Below the pieces are notes generated by a model, which saw only the letters and a list, made by a program, of their open reading frames with translations, ran no database searches and was not told the DNA's origin. This document shows positions 5,005-7,984 of a DNA stretch of 7,984 nt, piece by piece. The translations under genes were made by a program, and so were the position numbers. How positions within the stretch are numbered: position 1 is the first letter of the stretch; each line of letters begins with the position of its first letter. Source of the DNA: JABHVE01 sp047517625. Lineage in GTDB: Bacteria > Pseudomonadota > Alphaproteobacteria > UBA2966 > CAIVPW01. Location: positions 1 through 7,984 of the forward strand of contig JAKZSO010000213.1 of assembly GCA_047517625.1 (NCBI GenBank). Reading direction: 5' to 3'.

Positions 5005-6130
5005 CCGCTATATCTTGGGTCAAATGATGGCTCCGCTGGCGTTCGTCACGCTTTCATTGACGGCCTTGGTGTGGCTGACCCAAAGCCTCCAATTCGTCGA
5101 TATGATCATCAACCGGGGCCTGTCCGCCAGCCGGTTTCTGTACCTGACAATTTTGCTCACCCCGGGGTTCCTGGCGCTCATCCTGCCCATCGCGCTGTTC
5201 TGCGCCATTCTGTACACCTATCACCGGCTGACCTACGACAGTGAAATTATGGTCATGCGCGGGGCGGGCTTAAGCCAGCGGGCGTTGGCGGCACCCGCCT
5301 TGGTCGTGGCGTTTGTCGTCGTCGCCATTTCATATTTTCTCAGCTTGTACCTGATCCCCTTGGGCTTCAGCACCTTCAAGGATCTGCAGTTCGTTGTTCG
5401 CAACACCCAGGCCTCGGTGCTGCTCCAGGCTGGGGAGTTCAACACGCTGGCCACCGGCGTTACCGCCTATGTGCGCGAACGCGAGGCCGACGGCGAGCTG
5501 CGCGGCATCCTGGTCCATGACAGCCGCGTTCCCGATCGGCCCGTGACCGTGATGGCCGAACGCGGTGTCCTGCTGGCCGGGGAAACCGGACCGCGGTTCG
5601 TGCTGTTCGAGGGCAACCGCCAAGAGATCGGCCGGGACCGGGAGGAATTGTCGCTGCTGTATTTCGAGCGCTATGCCCTGGATCTAGGCGTATTCGACGA
5701 GACCCTGGGGGCGCGATGGCGGGAGCCGGGAGAACGCTACCTGCCAAGTCTGTTTTTTCCGTCGAACAGCCCCGATGACCTCGCTTATGGCAACGAGCTC
5801 CGGGCCGAAGGCCACAACCGCATCGTCAGCCCGCTTTACGGGTTGGTGCTGGCGGTGATCGCCTTGGGCGCGGTGTTGTCGGGGGAGGTCAATCGCCGGG
5901 GCTCTTGGGTGCGGATTGCCGTGGCCGGCACCGCCGTGGTGGTGTTCGAGGCCGCGGGCATGGGTCTGGTTTCGCTGTTGGCCGAGCGCCCGGCGCTGAC
6001 CCCCATCCTTTACCTGAACGTCGCCGCGGCGTTGGCCGTGGGGCTTTGGGTCATGCGGGTGCGGCGCTGGGGATTACCTCTGGCAGACGACGGCCGGCCC
6101 GAGGCCACGCCATCCGAGGTGGGTGGCTGA
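4991..6130 (+). CDS. lptF: LPS export ABC transporter permease LptF
   Basis: LptF and LptG form the inner-membrane permease of the LptB2FG transporter, which extracts lipopolysaccharide from the inner membrane and passes it to the periplasmic bridge. The 379-residue product shows the family plan: membrane segments near residues 15-38, 52-77, 101-124, then a periplasmic jellyroll-like domain (about 130-275) and segments near 281-298, 308-328 and 338-355. VTRYILGQMMAPLAFV at the N-terminus and YDSEIMVMRGAGLSQ (82-96, the cytoplasmic coupling region after segment 2) are typical. ATG 4991 is chosen because MGRVTRYILGQ is the usual start; a GTG at 4949 would add 14 residues without family character. 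No ribosome-binding site is present, and the start lies in an 11-base inverted repeat. The stop overlaps the lptG start (TGATG). Confidence 0.95.
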   Translation: MGRVTRYILGQMMAPLAFVTLSLTALVWLTQSLQFVDMIINRGLSASRFLYLTILLTPGFLALILPIALFCAILYTYHRLTYDSEIMVMRGAGLSQRALAAPALVVAFVVVAISYFLSLYLIPLGFSTFKDLQFVVRNTQASVLLQAGEFNTLATGVTAYVREREADGELRGILVHDSRVPDRPVTVMAERGVLLAGETGPRFVLFEGNRQEIGRDREELSLLYFERYALDLGVFDETLGARWREPGERYLPSLFFPSNSPDDLAYGNELRAEGHNRIVSPLYGLVLAVIALGAVLSGEVNRRGSWVRIAVAGTAVVVFEAAGMGLVSLLAERPALTPILYLNVAAALAVGLWVMRVRRWGLPLADDGRPEATPSEVGG

Positions 6131-7224
6131 TGCGACTTTCCTTCACCTTGTCCATGTACCTGGGACGCCAATTTTTGATCGGCTTCTTCGTTGTCATGGC
6201 GGGGTTGATGGGTATCATCCTGCTGTTCGATTTGGCCGAATTAACCCAGCGCGCCACCAATCGCGAGTCGGTTGGGTTTCTTGTCGTTCTGCAAATGGCG
6301 TTCCTGCAGCTGCCGTTTTTGATGCAAAAAATTCTGCCCATCGGCGTGCTGTTCGGAGCCATGTTCACCTTTTTACGCCTAACCCGCACCAACCAACTGG
6401 TGATTTCCAGGGGCGTCGGGGTCTCGGCCTGGCAATTCTTGGCGCCATCGTTGATTTTGGCGGTGGTGATCGGGGCCTTTGCGGTGACGGTGTTTGACCC
6501 CTTTTCATCGTCGGCAAATTCACGGTTCGAGCAATTGGAAGCGCGTTACCTGCGCGGTCAAAGCAGCCTGTTGGCGGTTTCGCCGTCGGGACTGTGGCTG
6601 CGCCAAAGCAACCCCGAAGGCCAGTCGGTGATCCACGCCCAGCGCGTGTCCCAGCAGGGCGAAGAGCTGACCGACGTGACCATTTATCTGTACCATGGCA
6701 CCGACCACTTTTCGGGGCGCCTCGACGCCTCGTCAGCGATGTTGCGGGACGGATTTTGGCAACTGAACGACGTGCTGATCACCGGTCCCGACCAGGCGAC
6801 GAGGCGCGAAGACACCTTCCGGTTGGAAACCTCGCTGACCATCAGCCAAATTCAGGATAGTTTTGCGGCGCCCGAAACCCTGTCGTTTTGGGAGCTGCCA
6901 GCCTTTATTTCGACCCTCCGGGATGCTGGATTTTCCGCCCTCAACCACCGCATCCACTGGCATACGCTGTTGTCATCGCCGATGCTCCTGTTCGCCATGG
7001 TGTTGATCGCCGCGACGTTTTCCCTCGGCGCCGCCCGGCGCGGGTTTTCCGGCTTGCTGATCGCGGGCGGCGTGTTTGCCGGGTTCTTGCTGTATGTGGT
7101 GTCCGATGTGGTGCTGGCGCTGGGGCTGTCGGGCGCCATTCCGGTGGTGCTGGCGGCCTGGGCCCCGGCGGCCATCAGTACCCTGCTGGGAATTGCCGCG
7201 ATTTTCCAATTCGAGGACGGCTAG
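6130..7224 (+). CDS. lptG: LPS export ABC transporter permease LptG
   Basis: LptG is the second permease of the LptB2FG lipopolysaccharide transporter, paired with LptF. The 364-residue product has the same plan: membrane segments near residues 14-35, 58-82 and 101-122, a periplasmic domain of roughly 125-275, and segments near 280-297, 306-330 and 336-359. MSYLGRQFL-like MYLGRQFLIGFF (9-20), LPFLMQKILPIGVLFG (61-76) and TRTNQLVISRGVGVSAWQF (85-103, coupling region) are typical, as is SPSGLWLRQS in the periplasmic domain. The frame is open upstream to 5905, but ATG 6130 is chosen since it begins the known N-terminus, overlaps the lptF stop by one base and has GAGG ten bases upstream (6116-6119). 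Translation is probably coupled to lptF. LptD follows after four bases. Confidence 0.95.
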   Translation: MRLSFTLSMYLGRQFLIGFFVVMAGLMGIILLFDLAELTQRATNRESVGFLVVLQMAFLQLPFLMQKILPIGVLFGAMFTFLRLTRTNQLVISRGVGVSAWQFLAPSLILAVVIGAFAVTVFDPFSSSANSRFEQLEARYLRGQSSLLAVSPSGLWLRQSNPEGQSVIHAQRVSQQGEELTDVTIYLYHGTDHFSGRLDASSAMLRDGFWQLNDVLITGPDQATRREDTFRLETSLTISQIQDSFAAPETLSFWELPAFISTLRDAGFSALNHRIHWHTLLSSPMLLFAMVLIAATFSLGAARRGFSGLLIAGGVFAGFLLYVVSDVVLALGLSGAIPVVLAAWAPAAISTLLGIAAIFQFEDG

Positions 7225-7228
7225 AACG

Positions 7229-7984
7229 ATGCCCTTGCGCCCCCTGTCAGCAAGAGTTGTAGCAGCGCTTGCCGCCCTGATCTTTGCTCTGTGGGGTCCG
7301 ATCGCCGGGGCCCAAGCCCAAGAAGTGCCGGCGGAGATCCTTATCACGGCGGACACCCTGTCTCACAACCAGGAGACCGGCGTTGTCACCGCCACCGGCG
7401 GGGTGGAAATTTCGACCGGGCCATACACGTTGTTGGCCGCCCAAATTACCTATGACCCGCGCAAGGATGTGGTCCGGGCCGTTGGCGACATCGCCCTAAT
7501 GGAACCCGATGGCGACGTGGTGTTCGCCGACGAAATCGAATTGGCCGATGGCCTGCGCAACGGCTTTATTTCCGGCATCCGAGTGCTGCTGGCCGACCGC
7601 TCCCGCCTCGCCGCCGTTGAGGCCCAGCGTACCAACGGCATGACCACGGAAATGACCGATGCAATTTTCACCGCCTGCGACACCTGCGGCAACAACGCGA
7701 ACCCGCCGGTGTGGCAGGTCAAAGCAGAAAAGATCATTCATAACAAAATCGAACGGCGCATCGACTATATCGACGCAAGACTGGAATTTTTTGGTTTTCC
7801 AGTGTTTTACACGCCGTTCTTCACCAATCCTGACCCCACGGTTACGCAGCAGACCGGGTTCTTGACGCCGACCTATGGCAACTCCACGCAGCTCGGTTTG
7901 AAGCTGGAGGTGCCCTATCATTTCGCTCTGGCCGCCGACCGCGACGCCACGTTTTCGCCGGTTTTCACGTCCAGGGAAGGCGTG
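7229..7984 (+). CDS. lptD: LPS-assembly outer-membrane protein LptD (C-terminus cut by window edge)
   Basis: LptD is the outer-membrane beta-barrel that, with LptE, inserts lipopolysaccharide into the outer leaflet. The visible 252 residues start with a signal peptide (R4 and R9, hydrophobic core to about residue 25, AQA before Q31 as the likely cleavage site). Next is the N-terminal OstA/LptA-like beta-jellyroll (about 35-170: ILITADTLSHNQETGVVTA, ITYDPRKDVVRAVGDI, then the later turns). The linker PPVWQVKAEKIIHNKIERRI and FFGFPVFYTPFF (188-199) lead to the barrel start at about GFLTPTYGNS. C150 and C153 (CDTC) sit where E. coli LptD has C173; an early cysteine like E. coli C31 is absent. 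ATG 7229 has GAGGA 11 bases upstream (7213-7217) and lies four bases after the lptG stop. Usually LptD is about three times this length, so most of the barrel is outside. Confidence 0.95.
   Translation, partial: MPLRPLSARVVAALAALIFALWGPIAGAQAQEVPAEILITADTLSHNQETGVVTATGGVEISTGPYTLLAAQITYDPRKDVVRAVGDIALMEPDGDVVFADEIELADGLRNGFISGIRVLLADRSRLAAVEAQRTNGMTTEMTDAIFTACDTCGNNANPPVWQVKAEKIIHNKIERRIDYIDARLEFFGFPVFYTPFFTNPDPTVTQQTGFLTPTYGNSTQLGLKLEVPYHFALAADRDATFSPVFTSREGV

Noticed and set aside
1..7984. Search for mobile elements, CRISPR repeats, tRNA/rRNA, toxin-antitoxin or defence genes
   Set aside because: All coding space is explained by eight recognised housekeeping or envelope genes plus one DUF gene's N-terminal part; no direct repeats or RNA-gene signatures were seen by eye.

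Overview
The window is GC-rich, almost wholly coding, and looks like a stretch of alphaproteobacterial chromosome, probably Rhodospirillales-like. The lineage call rests on protein character and gene order (DUF2066 next to purN; pepA-holC-ndk divergent from lptF-lptG-lptD) and is an inference, since no rRNA or other strict marker is present. I see no mobile element, CRISPR array, tRNA, rRNA or phage gene. The longest gap between genes is about 117 bases.

Layout. On the minus strand, from the left edge to about 803, lies the front part of a secreted DUF2066 protein; its C-terminus is outside the window. Divergent from it is purN (884-1519, plus strand). purN converges on, and overlaps by 18 bases, the minus-strand run pepA-holC-ndk (transcribed from 3935 down to 1502). 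Upstream of pepA, also on the minus strand, is an atypical SDR-type NAD(P)-binding protein (4053-4931). Divergent from that gene, on the plus strand, is lptF-lptG-lptD (4991 to the right edge), with lptF/lptG overlapping by one base and lptG/lptD separated by four; lptD runs off the window.

How the genes work together. LptF and LptG form the inner-membrane permease of the lipopolysaccharide exporter, and LptD is its outer-membrane translocon, so the right third is an LPS-export operon. PepA (leucyl aminopeptidase), HolC (DNA polymerase III chi) and Ndk (nucleoside diphosphate kinase) are housekeeping proteins. pepA-holC divergent from lptF-lptG is an old arrangement also found in Escherichia coli; here an SDR gene sits in the divergent junction. 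PurN acts in de novo purine synthesis; its usual partner purM is not next to it, although DUF2066, another common neighbour of purM, is.

This is mainly an ordinary housekeeping region and I found no convincing new system. The points most worth a second look are regulatory: a perfect 11-base inverted repeat around the lptF promoter and start codon, with a possible leaderless lptF message; a hairpin holding the holC ribosome-binding site at the pepA stop codon; a good ribosome-binding site before an ATA codon in the DUF2066 gene; and the missing purM.
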